This document shows positions 50,865 through 60,354 of a DNA stretch of 64,000 nucleotides, piece by piece (the first letter of the stretch is position 1; every line of letters starts with the position of its first letter). The notes beneath the pieces were generated by a model that searched no databases, was not told the DNA's origin, and saw only the letters and a list, made by a program, of their open reading frames with translations. Source of the DNA: Pseudomonadota bacterium (GTDB taxonomy: Bacteria; Pseudomonadota; Alphaproteobacteria; Rhizobiales; Xanthobacteraceae); NCBI GenBank assembly GCA_023451825.1, contig JAEXYA010000029.1:1-64000 (forward strand), given 5' to 3'. A program made the position numbers and the translations under genes.

Positions 50865-51170
50865 ATGCCCGACAGCACCATCAAGCCGCAGACCAAGGCG
50901 AAGCCGAAGGTCGAGCGGCCAAAATTATACAAGGTCATTCTCGTCAATGACGATTTTACGCCGCGCGAATTTGTCGTGCGGGTGCTGAAGGCCGAATTCC
51001 GCATGTCCGAGGATCAGGCCGCCAAGGTGATGATGACGGCGCATCAGCGCGGTGTGTGCGTGGTTGCGGTCTTCACGCGGGATGTGGCCGAGACCAAAGC
51101 GACGCGAGCGACCGATGCCGGGCGCGCAAAGGGCTATCCGCTGTTGTTTACGATCGAGCCGGAGGAATAG
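50865..51170 (+). CDS. clpS: ClpS-family N-degron adaptor, ClpS2 type
   Basis: This 101-aa adaptor delivers N-end-rule substrates to ClpAP. Conserved core residues are visible in YKVILVNDDFTPREFVVRVL (Asn-Asp-Asp of the N-degron pocket) and in MMTAHQRG. The sequence RPKLYKVILVNDD plus the FTIEPEE ending fits the second, ClpS2, paralog that alphaproteobacteria carry besides the ClpA-linked ClpS1. No clpA follows, which agrees with ClpS2. A charged, lysine-rich N-terminal extension of about 20 residues precedes the core. Confidence 0.93.
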   Translation: MPDSTIKPQTKAKPKVERPKLYKVILVNDDFTPREFVVRVLKAEFRMSEDQAAKVMMTAHQRGVCVVAVFTRDVAETKATRATDAGRAKGYPLLFTIEPEE

Positions 51171-51178
51171 CGCTCAGT

Positions 51179-51289
51179 CCCTCATGGTGAGGAGGCGCGC
51201 AGCGCCGTCTCGAACCATGAGATCGCCGGGCTCGGAGCTTCGCGGCCATCCTTCGAGACGCGCGCGTTGCGCGCTCCTCAGGATGAGGG
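51179..51289. repeat. Palindromic repeat, family D
   Basis: CCCTCATGGTGAGGAGGCGCG and CGCGCTCCTCAGGATGAGGGG arms. Its right arm overlaps the last codons and the stop of the cyclase gene at 51278. Confidence 0.9.
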
Positions 51290-52483
51290 GAGAGTTTGCG
51301 TCGGCACGGTTTCATCCGCCAGACCATACACCCGTTCCGCCTTCGCAAATCCCGCAATCGGAAACTCACCGAGATCGGTCCAGTCGGCTCCGCTTGCATC
51401 GGCAAAAGCAGACGTCGCCACCACCGTGCGGGACAGCTTACCGGCAATTTTCTCCAGCCGGGCGGCAAGGTTCACGGCCGGACCGATGCAGGTGAAATCC
51501 ACGCGATCGCCGCCGCCGATATTGCCGTACAGCACCTTGCCCACATGCAGCGCCAGGCCGAAACGGAATTGCTTTTCGGCAAGATTGGTCCCGGCCCAGC
51601 GCAACTGCGCGACCGCAGCACGTGACGCACGCGCAGCTTCCAGCACGCGGCCGCAGACGGCCGTCAGATCGTCCTCATCCTCGGCAATGGGAAATACCGC
51701 CAGCAGACCGTCGCCCATGAATTTCAGCACCTCACCGCCCTGTTCCAGGATCGCCGGCACCTGGCAATCGAAATAGCGGTTGAGGATATCGACCACATGT
51801 TCGGGCTGCAGCCGATCCGACAGTGCCGTGAAGCCGCGCAGGTCTGACAGCCAGATCACTGCCTGCATCGTCTCGGTATGGCCGCGCCGGATCTGACCTT
51901 TGAGAATGCGCGCGCCGGCGCGGGCGCCCACATAATTGTCGAGCAGGCCGGCGCCCATGTGGCGCAGCAGATGGATCTCGATCATGCGGGTGAGCGCCGG
52001 CATCATTCTGCGCAACCCGGCGAGTTGTTCGTCGGAAAAGCCACCGGGATCGCGCGTGGTCCAGCTCGACGCCTGGATATCGCCGCCGGACATATGCAGT
52101 GGCAGCGCGACATAATCGGTGCTGCCCTCGTTGCGCATGTCCGTCAGGAACGGGACATTGCTGCTCTCGATGCCGCCAATGCGATGGCGCACCTCGATGC
52201 CTTCATTGAAGACGCGAAACAGCGGGCTGAGCAGGAATTCGTCGCCCTCGTCCTCGCCATGGGCCATCGATCCCAAGGTGACGCCAGCGCCGGCGCGCCA
52301 GATGAAGCCACGCCCCATCAGGCTCGGATGCAGCGTGCTGACGAACACGCCGACACGAAACAGCGGAATGCCGGCCGCGACCATGCGCTCGCAGGTCTCC
52401 GCCATGAAACGCTCGGTTTCAACGGCCGAACGCGCGCCGTCGGCGAGCCAGGTGATGAGGTTGTCGAGTTGGGCGTGATCCAT
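51278..52483 (-). CDS. Class III adenylate/guanylate cyclase-domain protein
   Basis: This 401-aa soluble protein has a class III nucleotide cyclase domain over about residues 200-390: IWLSDLRGFTALSDR with the first metal Asp, then GGEVLKFMGDGLLAVFP with the second. The N-terminal 190 residues form an unassigned sensory region starting MDHAQLDNLITWLADGARS, rather like other rhizobial cyclases of this size. It makes cAMP or cGMP; which cannot be decided by eye. The C-terminal LPSS and stop are encoded by the family D repeat. The cyclic-nucleotide-binding protein at 34089 is a possible but unproven receiver. Confidence 0.9.
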   Translation of the reverse strand: MDHAQLDNLITWLADGARSAVETERFMAETCERMVAAGIPLFRVGVFVSTLHPSLMGRGFIWRAGAGVTLGSMAHGEDEGDEFLLSPLFRVFNEGIEVRHRIGGIESSNVPFLTDMRNEGSTDYVALPLHMSGGDIQASSWTTRDPGGFSDEQLAGLRRMMPALTRMIEIHLLRHMGAGLLDNYVGARAGARILKGQIRRGHTETMQAVIWLSDLRGFTALSDRLQPEHVVDILNRYFDCQVPAILEQGGEVLKFMGDGLLAVFPIAEDEDDLTAVCGRVLEAARASRAAVAQLRWAGTNLAEKQFRFGLALHVGKVLYGNIGGGDRVDFTCIGPAVNLAARLEKIAGKLSRTVVATSAFADASGADWTDLGEFPIAGFAKAERVYGLADETVPTQTLPSS

Positions 52484-52514
52484 TGCGGTGTGAGCCTAAC
52501 ACAATCGCAATGCC

Positions 52515-52602
52515 GTAGGGCGGATTAGCGCAGCGTAATCCGCCGGCCGAATCCAAAGTTGAAACTCCGCGGCGGATTACGGCTTCGCCTCATCCGTCCT
52601 AC
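52515..52602. repeat. Palindromic repeat, family H
   Basis: GTAGGGCGGATTAGCGCAGCG and CGCCTCATCCGTCCTAC arms with TAATCCGCCG/CGGCGGATTA inside. It lies between the cyclase and aroC genes. Confidence 0.85.
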
Positions 52603-52612
52603 GGGCCACGTT

Positions 52613-53698
<1,086 letters not shown>

Positions 53699-53712
53699 GG
53701 GATCAGGCTCGT

Positions 53713-53748
53713 TTGCAAACTTGCACGTTTGCAGTTGCAACAATGCAA
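53713..53748 (-). promoter_or_regulatory. Array of TTGCA half-sites upstream of aroC
   Basis: TTGCA begins at 53713, 53721, 53729 and 53735, and ATGCA at 53743, giving mostly eight-base phasing 15-50 bases before the aroC ATG. The inverted pair TGCAAACTTGCA at 53714-53725 recurs as its reverse complement at 11604-11615. The binding protein is unknown. Confidence 0.4.
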
Positions 53749-53787
53749 ATGTCGTAACGCGGCTCACCTGCCCGGTCAAACCGCCAC

Positions 53788-53909
53788 TGTCATCCCGGCG
53801 AACGCCGGGATCCATAGACACCGTCGAATTGGTTGATTTCCGGCGTGGAGGCCGCGTCTCACATCACAACGTCGGAGGTTATGGGTCCCGGCGTTCGCCG
53901 GGACGACAG
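53788..53909. repeat. Palindromic repeat, family F
   Basis: TGTCATCCCGGCGAACGCCG and CGGCGTTCGCCGGGACGACA arms, with GGATCCATA/TATGGGTCC next. It lies between aroC and the histidine phosphatase gene. Confidence 0.9.
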
Positions 53910-53917
53910 AGGAGAGG

Positions 53918-54511
53918 TCAGGCGAACTTCTCCAGCCCGTTCTCGCCGAACACATAAACCGCGCCCTGCTGGATCGGCAGTTCGGCGACGCCATCGGGCG
54001 TATCCAGGCCCAGCGCGACCATCAGCGCGCGGCAGGTGCCGCCATGCGCCACTGCAACCACATCGCCGGTCAGCTCCGAGGCCCAGGCGCGGACGCGTTC
54101 TTCCACCTGAACATAGCTCTCGCCGCCAGGCGCCGGCAGCGTCCATTTCTGGGTGAGGCGCGCCGCATAGAGCTCCGGCTTGTCGGCTTCCTGCTGCGGC
54201 AGCGTAAAACCTTCCCAGTCGCCATAGCCGATTTCGCGCAGGCGATCGTCGAGCGCGTAATCGCCGACCGGAATGGCAAGCTCGGCGCGCACCAGCTCCA
54301 TCGTGTTGCGCGCGCGGCCGAGCGGACTGGCGACAAAGGACACATCGCGATGAGTGCGATTATGCCGCGCCAAAAGATCCTTCAACACGCCACCGGCATG
54401 CGTCGCCTGCTCGCGGCCGAGATCGTTGAGCGGAATGTCCTTGGAACCCTGGAAACGGCCCAAAGCATTCCACTCCGTCTGGCCGTGGCGGATGTAATAG
54501 ATGGTTGGCAT
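53918..54511 (-). CDS. Histidine phosphatase (phosphoglycerate mutase-like)
   Basis: This 197-aa protein of the histidine phosphatase superfamily has the phospho-accepting His in YIRHGQTEWN, Arg residues in FVASPLGRARNTMELV, the proton-donor Glu in REIGYGDWEG and the second His in VVAVAHGGTCRAL. Members are cofactor-dependent mutases or broad phosphatases; the size and Trp-rich GDWEG suit a phosphatase. It lies between aroC and fabI on the same strand. Confidence 0.92.
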   Translation of the reverse strand: MPTIYYIRHGQTEWNALGRFQGSKDIPLNDLGREQATHAGGVLKDLLARHNRTHRDVSFVASPLGRARNTMELVRAELAIPVGDYALDDRLREIGYGDWEGFTLPQQEADKPELYAARLTQKWTLPAPGGESYVQVEERVRAWASELTGDVVAVAHGGTCRALMVALGLDTPDGVAELPIQQGAVYVFGENGLEKFA

Positions 54512-54536
54512 TGAACGGGCTCAGACGTTTCGGCTC

Positions 54537-54619
54537 GTCATTGCGAGGAGCGCAGCGACGAAGCAATCCAGAGGGCCGCAAGCGAAGAACTGGATTGCTT
54601 CGCTGCGCTCGCAATGACG
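54537..54619. repeat. Palindromic repeat, family E
   Basis: GTCATTGCGAGGAGCGCAGCGACGAAGCAATCCAG left and CTGGATTGCTTCGCTGCGCTCGCAATGAC right halves form an almost complete hairpin between the phosphatase and fabI genes. Confidence 0.9.
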
Positions 54620-54635
54620 CGGAAACAGCGGAGAT

Positions 54636-55457
54636 CTACTCTCCGCTGCCCATGCGGATATCCGGCGCGTCCGGCACCTTGGTGCCGAGCACGTGATAGC
54701 CGGCATCGACATGATGCACTTCGCCGGTGACACCGCTCGACAGGTCCGACAGGAAATACATCGAGCTCTGGCCGACTTCGTCGATCGAGACGTTCTTGCG
54801 CAGCGGCGCGTTCACTTCGTTGTACTTCAGCAGGTAACGCGAATCCGCGATGCCGGCGAAAGCCAGCGTCTTGATCGGGCCGGCCGAGATCGCGTTGACG
54901 CGGATGCCCTTCTCGCCCAAGTCGGCGGCGAGATAGCGCACGCTGGCTTCGAGTGCTGCCTTGGCGACGCCCATGACATTGTAGTTCGGCATCCACTTCT
55001 CGGCGCCGTAATAGCTGAGCGTGACGATGGAGCCGCCTTCAGTCATCAGCTTCTCGGCGCGCTGCGCGATCGCGGTGAGCGAGTAGCAGGAGATCAGCAT
55101 GCTCTTGCTGAAATTCTCCGCCGACGTATCGACATAGCGGCCTTCGAGTTCGTTCTTGTCCGAGAACGCGATGGCGTGGACGACGAAGTCGATCTTGCCC
55201 CACTTTTCCTTCAGCCGATCGAACACCGCATCGATGGTGGCGGGATCGGTGACATCGCAATGGCCAAGCAGTTCGGCGCCGAGCTCGGCAGCCAGCGGCT
55301 CGACGCGCTTCTTCAGCGCATCGCCCTGATAGGTCAGCGCGATTTCGGCGCCCTGGGCCTGGCACGCCTTGGCGATGCCCCAGGCGATGGAGCGGTTGTT
55401 GGCGACGCCCAGAATGACACCACGCTTGCCCTTCATCAGGCCTGACACTTCGCTCAT
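54636..55457 (-). CDS. fabI: Enoyl-[acyl-carrier-protein] reductase (NADH), FabI type
   Basis: This 273-aa reductase performs the last step of each fatty-acid elongation cycle. Cofactor segment GVANNRSIAWGIA near the N-terminus, SYYGAEKWMPNYNVMGVAK with the catalytic Tyr-x6-Lys, and SAGPIKTLAFAGI are diagnostic for FabI. The ATG at 55457 has GGAGGC just upstream; a 31-residue upstream extension is not needed. It is the type targeted by triclosan in other bacteria. Confidence 0.96.
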   Translation of the reverse strand: MSEVSGLMKGKRGVILGVANNRSIAWGIAKACQAQGAEIALTYQGDALKKRVEPLAAELGAELLGHCDVTDPATIDAVFDRLKEKWGKIDFVVHAIAFSDKNELEGRYVDTSAENFSKSMLISCYSLTAIAQRAEKLMTEGGSIVTLSYYGAEKWMPNYNVMGVAKAALEASVRYLAADLGEKGIRVNAISAGPIKTLAFAGIADSRYLLKYNEVNAPLRKNVSIDEVGQSSMYFLSDLSSGVTGEVHHVDAGYHVLGTKVPDAPDIRMGSGE

Positions 55458-55616
55458 ATCGCCTCCGTTTTCGCTGGCCGGTCGGCTTCTGACCGGGCCC
55501 AAAATCTGACCTTTGGGGTACACCAGCACTGCCGCAGGGTATAGCCCCAAAGTGCCGGGATCGCGGTCTGTTCACCATCTCCGCCAGCGCCGGAATAGAC
55601 GCCCGGACAAGGTGTT

Positions 55617-56171
55617 ATGATGGATGCGGCTGATATGGCCGCCTCGACATACCGATGGACCTCCACCGATGGCGACAGCCTCATGAACGCGTTCCGCGAC
55701 GGCGTGGAAAGCATGATCCCGGCGCTGCGGCGTTATGCCCGCGCGCTGGCCCGCGACAGCGACATTGCCGATGACCTCGTGCAGGACACGCTGGTGCGCG
55801 CGCTGCGCTCAGAGAAGCTCTTCATCGGCGGCGACCTGCGCAGCTGGCTCTATACGATTCTGACCAATCTCAATCGCAACCGCCGCCGCTCGCTGGCGCG
55901 AAAACCCGTATTTACCGAGCTGTTCGACACCAATGCCGATGCGTCAGGCACGGAGGCTGAAGGACGCGACATCACGCGGGCCCTCGCCAATCTCGTGGAC
56001 GAGCAGCGCTCGGTGTTGCTGCTCGTGATGCTGGAAGGGCTGAGCTACCGTGAGGTCGCAGACATCCAGGGTGTGCCGATCGGCACCGTGATGTCGCGCC
56101 TTGCCCGCGCCCGCGCCCATGTCAAAGCCTATCTCGACGGCGAGCGCCCGGCGCTCCGCGCGGTCAAGTGA
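55617..56171 (+). CDS. ECF-type RNA polymerase sigma factor
   Basis: This 184-aa sigma factor contains region 2 (YARALARDSDIADDLVQDTLVRALRS, then SWLYTILTNLNRNRRRS) and region 4 (LVDEQRSVLLLVMLEGLSYREVADIQGVPIGTVMSRLARAR). The ATG at 55617 gives an N-terminal extension of 22 residues; an ATG at 55683 is closer to typical ECF length but has no ribosome site. The next gene, 16 bases downstream, is its probable anti-sigma factor. Target promoters are unknown. Confidence 0.92.
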   Translation: MMDAADMAASTYRWTSTDGDSLMNAFRDGVESMIPALRRYARALARDSDIADDLVQDTLVRALRSEKLFIGGDLRSWLYTILTNLNRNRRRSLARKPVFTELFDTNADASGTEAEGRDITRALANLVDEQRSVLLLVMLEGLSYREVADIQGVPIGTVMSRLARARAHVKAYLDGERPALRAVK

Positions 56172-56187
56172 TTTCAGAGGACCTGTG

Positions 56188-56961
56188 ATGACCAACCCGA
56201 CCATCCCCGTCACCGAAGACGAATTGCACGCCTTCGTCGATGACGAACTCCCCACCGAGCGCCGCGCCGATGTGGAAGCATGGCTGGCCGCGCATCCCGA
56301 CGATGCCGAGCGCGTCCGCTCCTGGCGCAGCATGGCCGATCTCCTGCATGCGCGTTACGATGCGGTGGTCGAAGAACCGGTGCCGCAGCGCCTCGAACTC
56401 GAACGCCTGACGCGACAGTCGCAAGCGCGACCGTGGATGTATGGTGCAGTTGCTGCGGCGCTGGTCGCCTTTATTGCAGGCGGAAGTGTCGGCTGGTTCG
56501 CGCGCGGTGCATCGGCTTCGTCGCCGGGCTTCCAGACCTTTGCGCTGGACGCCCTCGACGCGCATCGGACTTACGTGGTCGAGGTTCGCCATCCCGTTGA
56601 GGTGACCGGCGACGAGCGCGCCCATCTGCAGCAGTGGCTATCAAAGCGCGTCGGCTATGCGATCACCCCGCCGGACCTGAACAGCAGTGGCCTGAAGCTG
56701 GTCGGCGGACGCTTGCTGCCCGGACCTGACGCACCGGCTGCGTTCTTCATGTACGAGACCGCCAGCGGCGAACGCTTCACGCTCTACACGTCGCGCGCGA
56801 CGAAGATCGACACCACGCAGATGCGCTACGCCGCGCAGGACAAGGACGGCGCGATGTTCTGGGCCGACAAGGGTGTGGGCTATGTGGTGAGCGGGACGTC
56901 GGACAAAGAGCGCCTAAACAAGGTCGCGCGGGCGATTTATGAGCAGACGGATAAGTCTTAG
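56188..56961 (+). CDS. Membrane anti-sigma factor
   Basis: This 257-aa protein has an N-terminal zinc-less anti-sigma-like domain (VTEDELHAFVDDELPTERRADVEAWLAAHPDDAERV), a single membrane helix at about 84-104 (MYGAVAAALVAFIAGGSVG) and an extracytoplasmic C-terminal domain of 150 residues. It would hold the ECF sigma at the membrane until an envelope signal. AGAGGA precedes the ATG at 56188. Location 16 bases after the sigma gene supports the pairing. Confidence 0.9.
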   Translation: MTNPTIPVTEDELHAFVDDELPTERRADVEAWLAAHPDDAERVRSWRSMADLLHARYDAVVEEPVPQRLELERLTRQSQARPWMYGAVAAALVAFIAGGSVGWFARGASASSPGFQTFALDALDAHRTYVVEVRHPVEVTGDERAHLQQWLSKRVGYAITPPDLNSSGLKLVGGRLLPGPDAPAAFFMYETASGERFTLYTSRATKIDTTQMRYAAQDKDGAMFWADKGVGYVVSGTSDKERLNKVARAIYEQTDKS

Positions 56962-56975
56962 GATGATGCGATCGC

Positions 56976-57083
56976 GTAGGATGGGTTGAGCGTCTTCGCG
57001 AAAACCCATCTCTTTTCTGTGTGGCAGACTCCGCTGATGGGTTTTCGCTTCGGCGCTACGCGCCTCCGCTCAACCCATCCTAC
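56976..57083. repeat. Palindromic repeat, family B
   Basis: GTAGGATGGGTTGAGCG and CGCTCAACCCATCCTAC arms with GAAAACCCATC/GATGGGTTTTC inside. It lies between the convergent anti-sigma and DnaJ-like genes. Confidence 0.9.
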
Positions 57084-57095
57084 GGCCGCGGAGTG

Positions 57096-58070
57096 TTACA
57101 TATCACTCCGTGGATTGTACGGATGTCCGTCTTTCCACTTCTCCATCAGCGCTTCCAGTTCGGCGTCATTGCCATCCGGGAGCATGATGCGGGTGGTGAA
57201 GTACAGGTCACCGGCGCCATCGGCTTTCGGCAAGCCCTTGCCTTTCAGGCGAAACGTGCGACCGCTCGACGTGTTCTTCGGGATCGAGAGTTCGACGGCT
57301 CCGGTGAGCGTCGGCGCACGAACCTTCGCACCGAGCACCGCTTCATAAAGCGTGATCGGCAAGTCCACGCGCAGGTCGCTGCCGTCGATCTTGAAGACCG
57401 GATCCGGAGCGATCGTCACCGTGATCATCAAATCGCCCGGACGATGGCCGGGCGCGGTTTCGCCCTGGCCGCGCAGGCGGATCTGCTGGCCCGACGTCAC
57501 GCCGGCCGGCACCTTGACGTTCAGTTCCTTGCCCGTGGAGAGCCGCACGCGCTTCTCGGTGCCCTTGACGGACTCCTCGAGGGTCACGGTCATCGCGACA
57601 TTGATGTCGAGATCGGGAATGCCGCCGCCATAGGCGCTGCCGCCGCCGAAACCACCGCCATCGAATTCAAACGACTGCGAACCGCCGCGCGCACCGCGAC
57701 CAGCCGCGCCGCCGAACATGCTGTTGAGAATATCCTCGAAGCCGCCAGCACCAGCGCCCGCGCCCTGCGGACCGCCGCGGAAGGCATGTTCGAAGCCGGC
57801 GCCGCGCGCACCGCCGCGGCCACCGCCGGGAAAGCCCTGGAAGCGGACCTTGCCGTCGGCATCGATCTCGCCGCGGTCGAACTGCTTGCGCTTTTCCTCG
57901 TCGCCGAGGATTTCATTGGCCGAGTTCACTTCCGAAAACCGCTCGGCGGCCTTCGGATCATCTTTGTTGGCGTCGGGATGATGCTTCTTGGCGAGCTTGC
58001 GAAAGGCGCTCTTGATCGCCGCAGCACTGGCGCCCCGCTGCACCCCCAAGACCTCATAGGGGTCGCGCAT
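57096..58070 (-). CDS. DnaJ-class J-domain co-chaperone without zinc finger (CbpA/DnaJ type II-like)
   Basis: This 324-aa protein has a J domain in residues 1-70 with the HPD motif in KKHHPDANKDD. A glycine-rich segment of about 75 residues follows, and two C-terminal substrate-binding domains begin IPDLDINVAMTVTLEE. The cysteine zinc-finger repeats of DnaJ are missing, so it is type II, like CbpA. It would stimulate DnaK. It is a single gene with a short spacer (58071-58206, nothing recognised) to the lipoprotein gene upstream. Confidence 0.92.
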   Translation of the reverse strand: MRDPYEVLGVQRGASAAAIKSAFRKLAKKHHPDANKDDPKAAERFSEVNSANEILGDEEKRKQFDRGEIDADGKVRFQGFPGGGRGGARGAGFEHAFRGGPQGAGAGAGGFEDILNSMFGGAAGRGARGGSQSFEFDGGGFGGGSAYGGGIPDLDINVAMTVTLEESVKGTEKRVRLSTGKELNVKVPAGVTSGQQIRLRGQGETAPGHRPGDLMITVTIAPDPVFKIDGSDLRVDLPITLYEAVLGAKVRAPTLTGAVELSIPKNTSSGRTFRLKGKGLPKADGAGDLYFTTRIMLPDGNDAELEALMEKWKDGHPYNPRSDM

Positions 58071-58206
58071 CCGTCGTCTCTCCTCACATATGCGAAAGGC
58101 GGGCGACTGCCCGCGAAAATGGCGTGCAGGACAACCCTGCCTGCCCTGTCATCTGGGGTGTTCGTGTCATTTTTGCAACGGGACCGCAAGCTTTGGCGCG
58201 CAAAAC

Positions 58207-58728
58207 TCAGCTGCGCTTCCACGGCACCAGCGTTCGCACGTCCCAACGCCCGCGCTCGCCTTTACACGCCGCACCTTGCATCCAGCTTTCGGTGGTGCCG
58301 TTGACATAGGACGCCAGGAAATCCCGGCAGGTCTTGCCCTCGGCCACATAGGTCGCAGAGAGCGGCGTCACCGAGCCGCGCGCTCCGGTTGCAGGATTTT
58401 CCCAGGGCTGGCTGGAATCGCGGCTGCCTTTGGTCAGGACGTCGCTGGAGGCATTCCGCACCAGCGCCAGATCGGCCTCGGTCGGGTCATAGCTCGCCGG
58501 CCGCGCTTGCGGCGCGATCGAGCCGGTGACGTCGCTGCCTTCCATTTTTGCGAAGGGACCGTCATCGCTGCGCATGATGCTGCAGCCGCCGAGACCGGTG
58601 CCGATGAGAAGTGCCGTCAACGCAGCCCTGAGCGGGCACAGACCCGATAGGCCAATGCGGTCGCGTGTCCTATATAGGACGTGCCTATATGAGGATTGCC
58701 GCTCGCTATCGCGGATGGGCCAACGCAA
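58207..58728 (-). CDS. Lipoprotein of the RT0821/Lpp0805 surface-antigen type
   Basis: This protein has a lipobox LGGC after a hydrophobic stretch (LTALLIGTGLGGC), so it should be lipidated and anchored to the outer membrane. The C-terminal domain (GKTCRDFLASYVNGTTESWMQGAACKG) matches the small surface-antigen family found near 17-kDa antigens. The start is unclear: an ATG at 58728 gives an overlong signal of about 48 residues and overlaps the promoter region shared with pdxH. A start closer to the hydrophobic part would need a rare codon such as ATT. It is divergent from pdxH. Confidence 0.75.
   Translation of the reverse strand: MRWPIRDSERQSSYRHVLYRTRDRIGLSGLCPLRAALTALLIGTGLGGCSIMRSDDGPFAKMEGSDVTGSIAPQARPASYDPTEADLALVRNASSDVLTKGSRDSSQPWENPATGARGSVTPLSATYVAEGKTCRDFLASYVNGTTESWMQGAACKGERGRWDVRTLVPWKRS
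58667..58680. promoter_or_regulatory. Perfect 14-base palindrome in the pdxH/lipoprotein spacer
   Basis: GTCCTATATAGGAC is self-complementary through its entire length and is followed by GTGCCTATATGAGG. It sits 64 bases before pdxH. CCTATATAGG resembles a symmetric -10 or operator. Confidence 0.4.
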
Positions 58729-58743
58729 TACGGAACTCCGGAC

Positions 58744-59388
58744 ATGACCGACACGACCGCCTCCATCAAAGACGCAACTCCGTTAACGTCAGGTGATTTT
58801 ACGGCGGCAGAGGAGCCGTTTGCGCTGTTTTCCGAATGGTTTAACGAGGCGAAGGCCTCCGAGCCCAACGATCCGAACGCGATGGCGCTGGCCACCGTCG
58901 ATGCCGACGGCCTGCCCGATGTCCGCATGGTGCTGATGAAGGGCTTCGATGCCGACGGCTGGGTGTTCTACAGCCATATCGCCAGCCAGAAAGGCCAGGA
59001 GCTCGCCGGCAATCCGAAAGCGGCCCTGCTGTTTCACTGGAAGTCGCTGCGCCGGCAGGTCCGCATCCGCGGTCCGGTGACGCCTGTGACCTCCGAAGAA
59101 GCCGACGACTATTTTGCGACCCGGCCGAAGCAGGCGCAGATCGGCGCCTGGGCGAGCAAGCAGTCGCAGCCGCTGGAAAGCCGCTTTGCCTTCGAACAGG
59201 CGATTGCCAAGGAAGGCGCAAAACACCTGATCGGCACTGTGCCGCGACCACCAGGCTGGAGCGGATGGCGCATCACGCCGCAGCGAATCGAATTCTGGCA
59301 TGATCGCCCGTATCGCCTGCATGACCGTATCGAATTCCGTCGCGAGGCGCCCGGTGGCGTTTGGGACAAAGTGAGGATGTATCCGTGA
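58744..59388 (+). CDS. pdxH: Pyridoxine/pyridoxamine 5'-phosphate oxidase
   Basis: This 214-aa FMN enzyme produces pyridoxal 5'-phosphate. Canonical segments: RMVLMKGFDADGWVFYSH, then GQELAGNPKAALLFHW, RQVRIRGPVTPV and the C-terminal RLHDRIEFRREAPGG. The ATG at 58744 fits the usual length. Its last bases overlap the GTG of the next gene. Confidence 0.96.
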   Translation: MTDTTASIKDATPLTSGDFTAAEEPFALFSEWFNEAKASEPNDPNAMALATVDADGLPDVRMVLMKGFDADGWVFYSHIASQKGQELAGNPKAALLFHWKSLRRQVRIRGPVTPVTSEEADDYFATRPKQAQIGAWASKQSQPLESRFAFEQAIAKEGAKHLIGTVPRPPGWSGWRITPQRIEFWHDRPYRLHDRIEFRREAPGGVWDKVRMYP

Positions 59389-60173
59389 ACGCCGATCCGG
59401 CCGCGAGGCCCAAAGCTGCTGCCCATTCCGGCTCCAACGCGCCCAAGCGCACCATGCTTCTGACAGGTGCGAGCCGCGGCATCGGCCATGCCACCGTGAT
59501 GCGCTTTTCCAGCGCCGGCTGGCGCGTGCTGACCTGTTCGCGGCATCCGTTCCCGGAAGTCTGCCCATGGGATGCAGGTCCGGAAGATCACATCCAGGTC
59601 GACCTCGCCGACCATGACGACACGGCGCGCGCCATCGACGACATCAAGGAGCGCCTTAATGGCGGCGCGCTGCATGCGCTGGTGAACAATGCCGCGATTT
59701 CGCCGAAGGCCGAAGGCGGCGCGCGCATGGGCTCGATCGGCACCGACGTCGCCACCTGGACCCATGTGTTCAACGTCAATTTCTTCGCGCCGATCATGAT
59801 GGCGCGCGGCCTGCTCGAGCAGCTCAAGGCTGCCAAGGGCTCGGTGGTGAACGTCACCTCGATCGCCGGCTCGCGCGTGCATCCGTTTGCAGGCGCGGCT
59901 TACGCGACGTCAAAAGCGGCGCTGGCCTCGCTGACCCGCGAGATGGCATCGGATTTCGGCCCGCTCGGCGTGCGCGTCAATGCGATTGCGCCGGGCGAGA
60001 TCGACACCTCGATCCTGTCGCCGGGCACGCAGACGATCGTCGATCAGCAGATCCCGATGCATCGCCTGGGCACGCCGGACGAAGTCGCGAAGATCATCTA
60101 TGTGCTGTGCACGGAGACCAGTTCATACGTGAACGGCGCCGAGATCCACATCAATGGTGGGCAGCACGTGTAG
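59385..60173 (+). CDS. Short-chain dehydrogenase/reductase
   Basis: This 262-aa SDR has the cofactor motif TGASRGIG, the NNAA strand (VNNAAISPKAEGG) and the catalytic YATSK. The GTG at 59385 overlaps the pdxH stop by four bases (GTGA), with GAGGA seven bases upstream; this coupling makes it the preferred start over the longer ATG-started frame at 59361. Substrate unknown. Linkage to pdxH is common in related alphaproteobacteria but does not prove a vitamin B6 role. Confidence 0.9.
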   Translation: MNADPAARPKAAAHSGSNAPKRTMLLTGASRGIGHATVMRFSSAGWRVLTCSRHPFPEVCPWDAGPEDHIQVDLADHDDTARAIDDIKERLNGGALHALVNNAAISPKAEGGARMGSIGTDVATWTHVFNVNFFAPIMMARGLLEQLKAAKGSVVNVTSIAGSRVHPFAGAAYATSKAALASLTREMASDFGPLGVRVNAIAPGEIDTSILSPGTQTIVDQQIPMHRLGTPDEVAKIIYVLCTETSSYVNGAEIHINGGQHV

Positions 60174-60182
60174 TACTCCGCC

Positions 60183-60270
60183 GTCATTGCGAGGAGCCCT
60201 TGCGACGAAGCAATCCAGAGCCACAAAGCAAGAACTGGATTGCTTCGTCGCTTTGCTCCTCGCAATGACG
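60183..60270. repeat. Palindromic repeat, family E
   Basis: GTCATTGCGAGGAGC...GACGAAGCAATCCAG left and CTGGATTGCTTCGTC...GCTCCTCGCAATGAC right arms. It follows the SDR stop; the rest of the spacer to 60354 has nothing recognised. Confidence 0.9.
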
Positions 60271-60354
60271 CAGAATTTGGTGTTGGGATTTTTTAGACGC
60301 AGGAAGTGAGGTAGGCGCCTTTCTGGCGCTCCTCTTGAGGGAAGAACGGGACGC

